From: Acanthochlamys bracteata
Taxonomy: Eukaryota > Streptophyta > Magnoliopsida > Pandanales > Velloziaceae
Assembly (NCBI GenBank): GCA_019914995.1
Contig: CM034134.1
Span: forward strand, 7,262,463-7,326,462
Reading direction: 5' to 3'
DNA: 64,000 bases
The notes under the pieces are model-generated. The model was not told the origin of the DNA and made no database searches. It saw nothing but the letters and a program-made list of their open reading frames with translations. Position 1 is the stretch's first letter, and each line of letters starts with the position of its first letter. The position numbers were made by a program, and so were the translations under genes. This document shows positions 47,324 through 56,945 of this stretch, piece after piece.

Positions 47324-50201
47324 GAAAAGAAACAAAACAAAAAATGTACAATAATTAATTGAAGTGGAAAGAGCAGAGAAGGAGAGAGACAAAACTAACA
47401 GCTAAGAGCACAGCTGGTGCATTAATTTTTATATAGTTGAACACATGTAAGATACAATAACGGTCAGAAATTAGAATTTATAATGGCAGTTTAGTCAATT
47501 GGTTGTAAGAGTTTTGAAACTGAACAGGCTGGAGGTTCGCTTTTTTGTTCGAAAGAGAAAACAGAGACGTGTTGTTGGAGCTGGTGTTGTGGACATGGTG
47601 TGGAGATGTGTGCGTGAAACAATAGCCAAAAAGGGAACAGCTGAAGATGATGGTGGTGAACGGCGCAGAGTTCCAGTGCAGTGGCTGCTATTTTAAATAA
47701 TTGAGTTCCGTAAAAATAAAAAATAAAAAATAAATTTTTTTTAAAAATAAAATAAAAATAAAAGTTAATTTTTGTATTTAATTATATTTAAAAAGTGTGT
47801 TAAAAATTTAAAAATATAGTTATATTAGAAAGTGTGTAAATAAAAAAATTAGAATTAAAATTCTGTATGTGAAAATAGAATTTTAAATTTTATATAATTA
47901 AAATATATGAATGATTCGTAATTTAAAATTTAATAAAATAAAGTGAAATTACGGACGCTTAAAATATATTCTAAAGTAAACTATAAGAGATAACTAAATA
48001 TATTTTTTATATCCGAAATTGATATTTTGGGTATATGTTTTTACGTCTAAAATAGTTCATTTTTTACTAAAGTGAATTTATAAAATTTTTACTTATTTTT
48101 AGAAATTTATGAAAATTTATTTTATTGAAATGACTTTCATAAAATTAAAGAATGTTTTAATTAATAAGAAGTAAATTTTATAAAATCAAACTAGATAAAA
48201 ATGCGATAGAAAATAAGAAATTGATAAATAAAAATAAAAATATACATGGTTACATGAATAAAATAATGATAATAAATTAAACTTTTTAATAAAAAAAGAA
48301 ATTCTATAAAATTGAAGCCCATCTTAGCAAAAAAGTCAACGGGATTTCTTACATATATGGTTACATGAATAGAATGACATAAAAACTTCCCATGTCATTA
48401 AAATTGACATATTTTTAAAAACTGATAATCTAATTTTAACTCTTTTCTTCTCATAATTGATGCTCACATAAAGCTGAATTAAAAAAAAGATAGAAAAAAA
48501 TGTCTAGAGTTTCTTTAAAAAAATTATAGCAGCAAAAACTCCACAAATATTAGAAATTACAAATTAAAAAATACTTTTTGAAAACAAATACTAAAGTTTA
48601 AATTTAAAATGGAATCATAAGGTTAAGAAACCACTTCCAAGATTTAGCTGTTGATTTTAAATTTTTAGCAATTTTATCAAACACAGAGTCCATAAGGAAA
48701 GTAATTAAGGAAATTAACTCTTTGTTTACTTCGTTAAATGGCTAAATAATCTAATTCTAAAAATTTTTAAATAAAAAATATTTTTATTCTTTTTAAAAAA
48801 TAATTTTTATTTTTATTTTTAAAAAAATAATAAATATATACAAATAAAAAATTTTATTAAGTAGAATTTTTTTATATATTTTAAATTTTTAATAAAATTT
48901 TTAATATTTATAAAATATATATTAAAAAATATAGCTGAAAAAAAAATTGTAATTTCAAACGGCCTACATGGATATGCAACTTTTTCCCAGCTTTCAACAA
49001 CGCAATTAATTAAATGCAGATCCAAGCAGGAATGCTTTTTAATAAGATAAATGTTTATATGCATTAACTACCATGTTACCGATCTGACAACGAGAGATGT
49101 ACATAAAGTTTAGGTTATAATTAGAATTATTTATCATGTATTTTTATTTAACTTTTAATTTTATATTTTTATATAATTTTTTAATTTTTCAAAATATAAA
49201 GTTTTTATTATTACTTATTTTTATTTTTTTAATAACAAATAAAACTTATTTTTAAGTTTTTCTAAATATTCATCATTTAAAAAAATTCTCCCAAATATTC
49301 TTTAGTCTAATGCAGGAAGCGTCTATTTTACTTAAATAATAAAATTGTCCAAAAACTTTTAATCCTAGATTATACGATTGCTATTTTGCTTAAATTTGGT
49401 AAATTAACGACTCTACTTTTTATTTAAAAATTTTATTAAGAAACTCAAACTTCTAATATAATATCAGATTAAATAATTTTTAGCCGACATATCTTTTACA
49501 CATCTGTGCTATTATTTTTAAATGATTGTTTGGAGAGTTTTTTTCTATAATTTTATTTTATTTTTTAATAAAATTTTTAGAATATTTTAAAAATTTTGAA
49601 AATTACGTCGTAAATTTTTTTTATTAATTATTTTTATTATTTTTTCTAAGATAAAAAATAAAATTTATTTTTTAAAAATTCTTAAAATATTTATTCTTTT
49701 TGTAAAATTTTTTCTCAATAAGCACTTCCAAACATTTTTTAAACCTCTATAAAATTCTAACAATTTTGTTCTTCTGATGATGCTTCTCTGTAATATCTCT
49801 GTATAGAAGCGCCGTGTCTAAAGGGTCTTTGCTGTATCACCGGCAAGCATGCCAATCTTGCAAAAGACAGATTCATGAACTAGCAGACACTCACAACAAA
49901 AATAATAAAAAAAGTTGTTTATTACCGACCATTTTTGAGTGACTGTAAGAGCATGTTTCAATCTCATGAAACGAAAATGCTGTAGAAATAAAATTCGATA
50001 AAAAATAAAATTTAAAGTGTTAATAAAATACGTTAGATAAAATTCGAACGAAATTGCTATAAAAGTAAAATTTATGTGAAAACGAAAGTAAAATTCAAAA
50101 TATTTTAAAATATATGAAATAACTAAACCCAAATCTGAAAGTAAAATTACAATTTGACGTAAACGAAACATGTTTTAAAAAAATCCAATACTCAGCAATT
50201 A
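47324..50201. other. AT-rich spacer with MITE copies, no gene seen
   Basis: The left end is the promoter side of gene 4. MITE-family copies are at about 48755-48965 and, inverted, 49515-49735. The 117-residue open frame at 49818-50171 (minus) is low-complexity and unrecognised. Confidence 0.5.
49515..49735 (-). repeat. AT-rich MITE family copy, inverted
   Basis: Reverse-complement family blocks run from GTTTGGAGAGTTTTTTTCTA to AATAAGCACTTCCAAACA, so the two ends are inverted to each other. Confidence 0.72.
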
Positions 50202-50230
50202 ATCATCATCATAGTTGTAAAATCCGATCC
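50202..50230 (+). repeat. left TSD and terminal inverted repeat of the Pack-type hAT element
   Basis: ATCATCAT (50202-50209) is followed by CATAGTTGTAAAATCCG, starting at 50210. Confidence 0.92.
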
Positions 50231-50546
50231 GATAATTGACCTGAATTTGTGTCCGGGTCGCCGGGTCACAACTAAGAAATATTATTCAAAACATCAGTCG
50301 ATACAACAATTTATATAACAAATACCAATAATTTTAAACTAAAAAATAATGTCACAGATAACCAACAACGTGCTCCAAATGTGGTCAATACTCAACTGAA
50401 ATTGTATTTAATACCAGCAGTCTACAATCATTTTTTCATACAACTATTATGCAGATTTTAATATTATGATCCTAAGAAAACTAACAACAACATTCTTTAT
50501 GATAAATGAGTCAAATCCTACAGACTAAGCAAATCCTCATTCCAAG

Positions 50547-51167
50547 TTAGAATGCAGTAAGAAGAGAAAGCCATCGCAAAGAAAAGATACCAATAGCCAT
50601 GACAGAATCAATCACTGAAACGCTGCCTGAGACAATGTTACTTGAATTCGGCAACGGTGAAGGAGCAGCACCTGAACCGAGAGGTATCGGCAAATTCATG
50701 ACATCAATCAGTAGCCTCATTCCTTTCTCGCAGTAATTTTAATCACTGCTAACAAAATAGTAGAATCATGGCCTGTCTAACAATAGCAAAGTCCTTCCAT
50801 CTGTGAACACCGTATCGCTTCCACTTTCATTGTAGTGATAGTAAACCGTTTTCTCAACTTTCACCACTGAATCATTCTTATATTCAAACACTGATTCAGA
50901 AAACTTAAAATGCAAGTGGTTAGAACAAGTGTTTTCATGCATGCAAATTATGCAAACATGTTAAAAAGACAGAAAAAAATCACTGACTGATAGTCTCTAA
51001 CAAAGAAATTGATCTTGCTAGCCCACTGTTGGTAGAAATCAACTTGGTCATTCTCAGAAATCTTCCAACCTTCTCTGTCATCAAAATTGTAAACACTCGC
51101 TGTTCCTGCAGCATCAAGGAACGGCAGCGAAGACGAAGAACAGAACCAGCACGGATGAAGATGCCAT
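50547..51167 (-). pseudogene. early nodulin-like / phytocyanin pseudogene inside hAT element
   Basis: On the minus strand a signal-peptide-like start MASSSVLVLFFVFAAVP (from 51167) leads, after a frameshift, into YNFDDREGW and VDFYQQWASKINFFV, the first half of a phytocyanin domain. An intron of about 100 bases separates it from VFEYKNDSVVKVEKTVYYH, DTVFTDGRT and YCEKGMRLLIDVMNLP. A Pro/Ser linker (SGAAPSPLPNSS) and a hydrophobic tail ending at 50547 match the GPI-anchor end of early nodulin-like proteins. Two or more stops lie in the second exon. Intact relatives are cell-surface proteins of the cupredoxin fold. The full-length gene plan indicates capture of genomic DNA. Confidence 0.85.
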
Positions 51168-51392
51168 AAAAGGAGCAAAAAAATTTTCCCTTCTTCTTGA
51201 TTTCAAGCAATGCAAACTCTGATCACATAGAAAGAAAGAAATTGTTTGAAAATGGAAGTGTTGTAGTTCATGTATATAGAACTACAAACGGATGTGTCGA
51301 TTAATGGAACAATTATTTTGAAGGTTTAGTTTCGTCTCGAACAAAAAAAAAACTGAGAGTGGAGAACTTGCCGGATAAAGTACTACAGAGAG

Positions 51393-51727
51393 TCATCCGG
51401 TCACCGGGTCCTTCTTCTTGCTTGGCATCTTCTCCTTCATCTTATCCTTCACTCTCTTCTTCCTCCTGCTTCCTTCTCCATCACTCTCCTGCATTATAGT
51501 CATTCATATACTAAAGTTCAGAAATTTGTTCTTTCCACCGGTAGCAAAATTCTCAAACAACGGAAATGATAAGAACTTACAGAGCTGCTAGAGCTAGGGC
51601 CGCTGGATCAGTGAAGCTTCTCGCCTAGACCTTTCTTCTCGGGCTGGTGATGAGCACCGTATGCTTCGGCCGGAGCACCATAAGCTCCATTCTGTTGCTG
51701 CTTGTACACATGGTTGTCGTACTCGAG
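51393..51727 (-). pseudogene. dehydrin fragment inside hAT element
   Basis: Exon 1 (51727-51581) reads LEYDNHVYKQQQNGAYGAP, resembling a degenerate Y-segment, then QPEKKGLGEKLH, a stop, and a serine run (SSGPSSSSS). The intron 51580-51489 has GTAAGT and TGCAG borders and lies inside the S-segment, the conserved dehydrin intron position. Exon 2 (51488-51393) reads ESDGEGSRRKKRVKDKMKEK and further Lys-rich sequence matching a K-segment, then a stop. The N-terminal part of a dehydrin is missing. Functional dehydrins protect cells during drying and cold; this piece is broken and cannot encode one. Confidence 0.82.
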
Positions 51728-52059
51728 TAGAGAGTGGTGTCTAGTCCGAGAAGAAATTTAGCCGTCAGGGGAGCTCGTCGGAAAACACGGGCCAGCTCGT
51801 CGGTGCACCGGAGAAGAGAAGTAGAACGAAATTGAAATAGAAATTTAGGATTCAATTGAGCCGGGTAAGTATAAGGTTAGGTTTTTATTAAAAAAACAAT
51901 TCTAATAAAATTGGAGCGGGTTGATCCGGACGGATCGGATCGTCCGAGTCAAAACGGATTATAACAAGTCTGAACGAGTTAATAGTATGAACAGTTTATT
52001 TGTAGATTTGGACCAATTTGTCGTCCAAATCGATAATTTTCGGATCGATTCGGACTGTC

Positions 52060-52089
52060 CGGTCCGGATTTGACAACTATGATCATCAT
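52060..52089 (-). repeat. right terminal inverted repeat and TSD of the Pack-type hAT element
   Basis: The element ends ...CCGGATTTGACAACTATG at 52081 and is followed by ATCATCAT at 52082-52089. Confidence 0.92.
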
Positions 52090-52393
52090 TCTAGTCAATG
52101 CTAACTTAACAATTACACGCAACTCGCACACGTACGTGCAGATTCATGACTACCAACTCATTAGCATTATTAACATAACAATAATAAGTTATTCCATAAA
52201 AGTTTTTAAAATTTTGTATAAGCACATGCATAGTTTCTAGATGAGCAGCTTCACTGAACGTAGTATCCAACCATTTTGTTATAGGAACAATCCAGGAACC
52301 ATCCACATGCTTTGCCCTTCGCTTTAATACAGCTTTCTCGTTACCGCTGGTTTTAGGAAGCTTACAAGAACCATCCTTTTGAGTACTACACCA
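52090..52393 (+). other. promoter region of EXO-like gene 5
   Basis: A unique stretch between the hAT element and the TATA box of the next gene. The word GGAAGCTTACAAGAACCATC at about 52357 is also upstream of the twin gene (around 32366-32385, inverted), showing shared promoter ancestry. A CACACGTACGTGCA palindrome-rich site is near 52127-52140. Confidence 0.5.
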
Positions 52394-52401
52394 TATATAT
52401 A
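52394..52401 (+). promoter_or_regulatory. TATA box of EXO-like gene 5
   Basis: TATATATA lies about 76 bases upstream of the start codon, at the edge of the 5' UTR block shared with the twin gene. Confidence 0.55.
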
Positions 52402-52476
52402 TGTACCCATTTGTTCTCAATTCCAATTCATCACAATAACAATCTTGATCTTCACAAACTAGCTTGTTAGTTTGAA

Positions 52477-53409
52477 ATGGCTTGTTACGCATTTGCTCAG
52501 AAAGCATTTGTTTTCTTTGTTGTTCTACTGAGCATAGCTCAAGTTTCAGTTGGATCTTCGCGGAAACTTGCAGCTTTAGTTTCAACTTCATCAACTCCCT
52601 TGAAGTACCATAACGGAGTTCTGCTTCAAGGAAACATTCCGGTGTCCATTCTTTGGTATGGAAAGTTCGCTCCTGTCCAGAAATCCATCATCTCTGATTT
52701 CTTCATCTCTTTCTCTTCTTCATCGAATCCCAAATCTTCACCCTCTGTTTCGCAATGGTGGAGCACAATCAACAAGCTCTACATGTCTAAGAAGAAGGCT
52801 CAAGCCAACATTGTGTTGTCCAATCAAGTCTCTGACGAGAAATGCTCGCTTGGCAAGTCTTTAAAAAGATCGCAGATCGCGCTTTTGGCAAAGAAGGCCA
52901 GAGCTAAGAAGGGAGGCATTGCAGTAGTGCTTACAGCACAAGACGTGACCGTCGAAGGCTTCTGCATGAGCAGCTGTGGATTCCACGGATCGAACAAGAA
53001 AGCAGGCTACGCGTACATCTGGGTCGGAAACTCCGCAAAGCAGTGCCCTGGACAATGCGCATGGCCGTTCCACCAACCGATATACGGCCCGCAAACACCT
53101 CCACTGGTTCCACCAAATGCCGACGTAGGGGTCGACGGAATGGTGATCAATTTGGGGAGTATGATTGCCGGAACAGTGACGAATCCGTTCGGAAACGGGT
53201 TCTTTCAGGGACCAAAAGAAGCACCACTGGAAGCTGCAACGGCGTGCCCGGGGGTTTATGCAAAGAACGCGTACCCGGGTTATGCTGGAGATTTGTTAGT
53301 TGACAAGACGACAGGAGCAAGCTTCAATGCAAATGGTGCTAGTGGAAGGAAGTACTTGTTGCCAGCTTTGTTCGACCCTCAAACTTCAACCTGCTCCCCT
53401 TTGGTTTAA
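52477..53409 (+). CDS. EXL: EXORDIUM-like protein, gene 5 (near-identical twin of the gene at 31318)
   Basis: An intact 310-residue single-exon gene. The protein equals that of 31318-32250 except Leu18 for Val18, and the coding DNA differs at one base in 933. A signal peptide covers residues 1 to about 26. The complete EXO/PHI-1 core follows, with [29 protein letters not shown] and [11 protein letters not shown], and the closing SPLV. About 80 bases of 5' UTR are similar to the twin (two substitutions, one 2-base indel). The sequence after the stop is unrelated. The hAT element carrying captured genes ends about 395 bases upstream, so its regulation may differ from that of the twin. Predicted secreted apoplastic protein of the EXO family. 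Confidence 0.96.
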   Translation: MACYAFAQKAFVFFVVLLSIAQVSVGSSRKLAALVSTSSTPLKYHNGVLLQGNIPVSILWYGKFAPVQKSIISDFFISFSSSSNPKSSPSVSQWWSTINKLYMSKKKAQANIVLSNQVSDEKCSLGKSLKRSQIALLAKKARAKKGGIAVVLTAQDVTVEGFCMSSCGFHGSNKKAGYAYIWVGNSAKQCPGQCAWPFHQPIYGPQTPPLVPPNADVGVDGMVINLGSMIAGTVTNPFGNGFFQGPKEAPLEAATACPGVYAKNAYPGYAGDLLVDKTTGASFNANGASGRKYLLPALFDPQTSTCSPLV

Positions 53410-53609
53410 AATCATCAAAATTTTCACTGCAGGCAGAAGTACCTCAAGCTTGTCTATACCTGTCACTATCATGTAATTTTCATTCTTTGATTCTTTCAAC
53501 ATTGTAATAATAAAAAGTTTATTCAGCAAAGAACTGAGCAAGTAGAAAAATCTTTCGGAAAATTTTCATTCTAGAGGAGAGACACTGTCCATCACTTCCG
53601 ATTGACTCC

Positions 53610-53617
53610 TTTATATG
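53610..53617 (+). promoter_or_regulatory. TATA-like box before the EXO-like fragment
   Basis: TTTATATG lies about 110 bases upstream of the ATG at 53727, a spacing similar to that of the intact family genes. It is probably a relic. Confidence 0.4.
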
Positions 53618-53726
53618 CGTGGCGTACTACAAGAGAATATAAAACCTTCATTAGATCAACTTCGACAATGCACACACGCATTCAAGCTCTGTCTTCGAAC
53701 AATAAATAATCTACAACAACAACAAG

Positions 53727-53969
53727 ATGAGACCAACAAATAATGTTTGGCATGCTGAAACCTGTCTTCTTATTTTCCTTGCATCATTACAAATTTCACT
53801 TGGGTCTTTTAGAAAGCTTGCACGTTTAGTTGAAACAATATTTCGCCCATTGACCTACCACAGTGGACCTTCGCTCCAAGGAAATATTGCAGTCACTATA
53901 CTCAGACATGGAAAGTTCACTCCAGTATGGAAAGATGTCATCTCAGAATTCTGTCCACTGCATTACTGA
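53727..53969 (+). pseudogene. truncated EXORDIUM-like gene (N-terminal fragment)
   Basis: An 80-residue frame aligns with the first 80 or so residues of the EXO-like genes: signal-peptide-like CLLIFLASLQISLG, then SFRKLARLV, LTYHSGPSLQGNIAVTIL and HGKFTPVWKDVISEF. It stops shortly after that point, and no later family block ([14 protein letters not shown]) is found downstream. The usual YG before KFTP reads HG. The piece lies about 320 bases after gene 5 in the same direction, a broken tandem copy. It might still be transcribed as a short secreted peptide, but the missing core argues for a pseudogene. Confidence 0.85.
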
Positions 53970-54500
53970 ATGAAAGATTTTCTTCTGACTCGGAAATATT
54001 TTTTTGGGTAAAATGCTAGTAGTTCATACCTGGCATTCAATCAATGTACCGCCAGATTGTACCAGATCACCTTTGCACTTTAGTGCAAATGATCTACGAA
54101 CAATATCTAGTACAAGTTGTTAAATATGCGAATTAATAAGGTGAGTTTTTCTGAATGCCTTAAATTCACCACAGCAAAATGCTGAAGTAGCTATAGACAT
54201 CATCTGGAAATGCTAGACATCTGTATTACATAAAGGAATCATCCCTCAAAAAGATCATGTATAACAAGAGCTTGCGAATTATATGTTTTTCTGATCAAAG
54301 TCTTTAAGCAAGCACAAGCAGGAGTAAAGTTGATGCAATTTCATGTAGTCAGAAAACAAATATTGGTCATTTCAGGGTACAAGGAGCATAAGTTTGATGT
54401 CCTTAACGAATCTGTAAGGCATGAATATCAAAGGTCACTGCCACCTCTTGATATCACTATATTCAATAAGATTCTAAAGAGTGCGTGCTGTTGCAATAGA
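53970..54500. other. intergenic, no gene seen
   Basis: Unrecognised sequence between the EXO-like fragment and the small LTR element. The missing part of the EXO-like gene is not found here. Confidence 0.5.
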
Positions 54501-54676
54501 TGAAAATCTCTTTCAATTTTAATCTTATCGCTCAATACAAGTACATATACATAGACTCATTATAAAACTATATAAAACTAAATAATGAGAGTTCTAAATA
54601 AAAAAAAATATCTAAAACACAATATAATTCTAATGAAAGATATCTATGATAAAATATTGTTGACTCACGCTCAACA
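54501..54676 (-). repeat. left LTR of TRIM-like element
   Basis: It runs from TGAAAATCTCTTTCAATTTT to GACTCACGCTCAACA and aligns with 55310-55469 with numerous small differences. Confidence 0.78.
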
Positions 54677-55294
54677 CTCGCTCTCAAATTGGTGCAAAGA
54701 TATCATCAATGTCCAACTTGTTCAGTGAGTTATCGAAGCAACCGGAGAGAGAGCACTTGAACCTTCCATTAAAATTTTTCTTCTGTTTGGTTAGTTCATC
54801 AGGCCAGGCCAAATCAGCAGGCCGGGTCAGATTTGCATGAATTGAGCCTAGGTAGGATCAGCTCGCGGTGGTCCAGATCGGTTCGATCGGCCCGTAAAGA
54901 GGCGACAATGGTTGATCGAGCACGAGAGCGGCGTTTGAGCGGTGGTGGCACGAATAGCGACAGCAGTGAAGCAGGAGTTGATGGCGAAGTCCAGCGGCGA
55001 GTCGTCAATGATTGTTCCAGCAGCGAGTCGACGGTGATCGTTTAGCAGCGAGTTAAGAAAGCAACCGTGGCGGCTACGAGTCTTCGGCGATTGCGGCGTC
55101 ATGGTGGAAGCATGGCGGCGGCGCAAGATTTTTTCTTTTTTTTTTAGATCTAGTTTGGTTAAATTACCGGATTTGTTGTGATCGAAATTTCTAACCGTTG
55201 TGATCGTATGTTCCACGATCACAACAGATAGTTTAGTTGGAATTTAGCCATTACTGTTATTTTTTTACGATAGTGGCGGACAGATTTAGAATTT

Positions 55295-55306
55295 GCTCTG
55301 ATACCA
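55295..55306 (-). other. primer-binding site of TRIM-like element
   Basis: On the minus strand TGGTATCAGAGC is an exact match to the common initiator methionine tRNA primer site of plant LTR retrotransposons. Confidence 0.8.
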
Positions 55307-55309
55307 AAA

Positions 55310-55469
55310 TGAAAAAATCTTTCAATTTTAATCTTATCGTTTAATATATATATATATATATCTTATAAAACTAAATAAAAGAAGTTATAAATAAAATAAT
55401 ATATCTACAATATAATATAATTATAATAAAAAATCTTTATGATAAGATATTGTTGGCTGACGCCAAGCA
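55310..55469 (-). repeat. right LTR of TRIM-like element
   Basis: It runs from TGAAAAAATCTTTCAATTTT to GGCTGACGCCAAGCA and includes a (TA)n expansion near 55345-55361 not seen in the left LTR. Confidence 0.78.
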
Positions 55470-56783
55470 TAAATGACGGAGATCTAGTTGCTCAAAAATT
55501 ACTCCAGGGGAATTAAAGAGGCCAAAAGTGCTACATGCTGCCCTCAAATGCCATGAGCAAAAGAACATAAATAAGTTGAGCAATCCATCCTCGAAGGTCT
55601 ACGTTCATCAAAGCTAGATAAATAATATCAAAAATAATTTTTTATTAAAAACTTACTTTTGGATAATTTTTCTTTTTATTTAATAAATTAATCTTACAAA
55701 TTTATTTTTTAATAATTTAATTTTAAAAATTAATTCTCACAAATAAAAGGCACTAGTATAGAATTCGCAAAAAGCATCCTTAAGAGGCGTTTGATGGTAT
55801 TTACGAAAAGTAGTTTTTCTTAATAGAAAATATTTAAAATTTTTTTGAAAAACAAGCTTAAATTTTATATCTAAAACATAACAAATGTATGCATATAAAA
55901 TTTTGTGACCTATAATTTTTTATATTTTTTAAAACTTTGCAGAATCATATATAAGATTTATTAAAAAATATAAAATAAATTTTTTTAATAAAAAATTAAT
56001 ATTTGTTTCTATAGTTAAGAATTCTATATAAAAATAAATTATTATAGAAGAAGATTCTATTTTGTATTGTAAGAATTTAGTATTAAATATTCAGATTAAA
56101 CTGAAGTCATAATTTTAATAGAATAGTAGTAGAGTTAGAACTTTGATTATAAATTTTAATTATAAATAAGAACTTACACCATGGACTTCAAACTATCCAA
56201 AATTTGTATTTTATTTAGAAAAATTAAGAGCTTAAATTTTAATAAAAATTAGTATTTATTTATATAGTTAAAGAATTCTATGTAGAGATAAATCAGATAT
56301 GAAAATTAGTGGTAAGTGTCTAGATTATATTAAAAATTTAATCTACATAGAATTATAATAGAGTTAGAATTTTATTTATAAATTTTAGTTATAAATAAGA
56401 ATATTTATATTCATTAAAAAAGAATTAAGTTATTTTATTTTATTTTTATTTTCAGTTTTTAAGTTTATTTAGAATAGTTTTTACTTTTGGTGCGATCATG
56501 AACGGCATGAAGTGGTGTCACCAACATTAATTTTTTAAAAATATCTTTAACTCAAAATTATTCAAAATTAAAAATTATTTTTAAAATAATTTTTTGAAAT
56601 AAAAAAGTTTTATTTTTTAATTTAAAAAACAATAAAAAATAATAAAAAATTTTATTACGTAAAATATTTTTATATTAAAAAAATTTTAGATTATTTTTTT
56701 ATATATACAAAAAATATATTAAAAAATATAAAATAAAAAAATAAGAATTTTTTAAGAAAAGTTTTTTCAAACGGCCCCACAAG
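55470..56783. other. AT-rich spacer upstream of REV3
   Basis: It contains two MITE-like stretches, about 55785-56000 (degenerate) and 56528-56777 (better preserved, ending TTTCAAACGGCCCC). No gene is seen. Confidence 0.5.
56528..56777 (+). repeat. AT-rich MITE family copy next to REV3
   Basis: Family interior blocks are visible (AAACAATAAAAAATAATAAA, TTTTATTACGTAAAA, AAAAAATATATTAAAAAATA) and it ends just before the REV3 5' region. The left end is degenerate. Confidence 0.6.
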
Positions 56784-56945
56784 GTGCACGTATATTTATT
56801 TCTTTCTTCCACGAGAAGCAGCTTTCCCTTTTATTACACTCTCACTACTCTATACAATAACCCTCCTCCAAACCCAACCAAACCAAATCATATGCTCTAT
56901 TTCATTTCAACTCATTTCAATTTCTATCGATCAACAACCACAAAA

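Larger units (their letters stand above)
50210..52081 (-). mobile_element. non-autonomous hAT element carrying host gene fragments (Pack-type)
   Basis: The element is 1872 bases long and flanked by a perfect 8-bp TSD, ATCATCAT at 50202-50209 and 52082-52089. The ends are CATAGTTGTAAAATCCGATC on the left and, in reverse complement, CATAGTTGTCAAATCCGGAC on the right, the same terminal family as the hAT element at 2799-8268. No transposase is present. Most of the interior is two minus-strand host gene pieces, a dehydrin fragment (51393-51727) followed by an early-nodulin/phytocyanin-like gene (50547-51167), each with an intron. It sits about 395 bases upstream of the EXO-like gene at 52477. Confidence 0.9.
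54501..55469 (-). mobile_element. short non-autonomous LTR retrotransposon (TRIM-like), no pol
   Basis: The related terminal segments 54501-54676 and 55310-55469 both start TG and end CA. On the minus strand TGGTATCAGAGC (55295-55306), the initiator-tRNA primer site of copia elements, lies three bases inside the right LTR. A purine-rich tract (GAGAGCGAG) lies inside the left LTR. The interior of about 630 bases has no gag or pol. It is unusually GC-rich with open frames on both strands (54833-55045 plus, 54848-55222 minus). A matching 5-bp target duplication was not found, perhaps because of age. Confidence 0.78.

Noticed and set aside
49818-50171. 117-residue open frame on the minus strand
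   Set aside because: Phe/Tyr/Ile-rich translation of AT-rich DNA with no domain, signal or family match.
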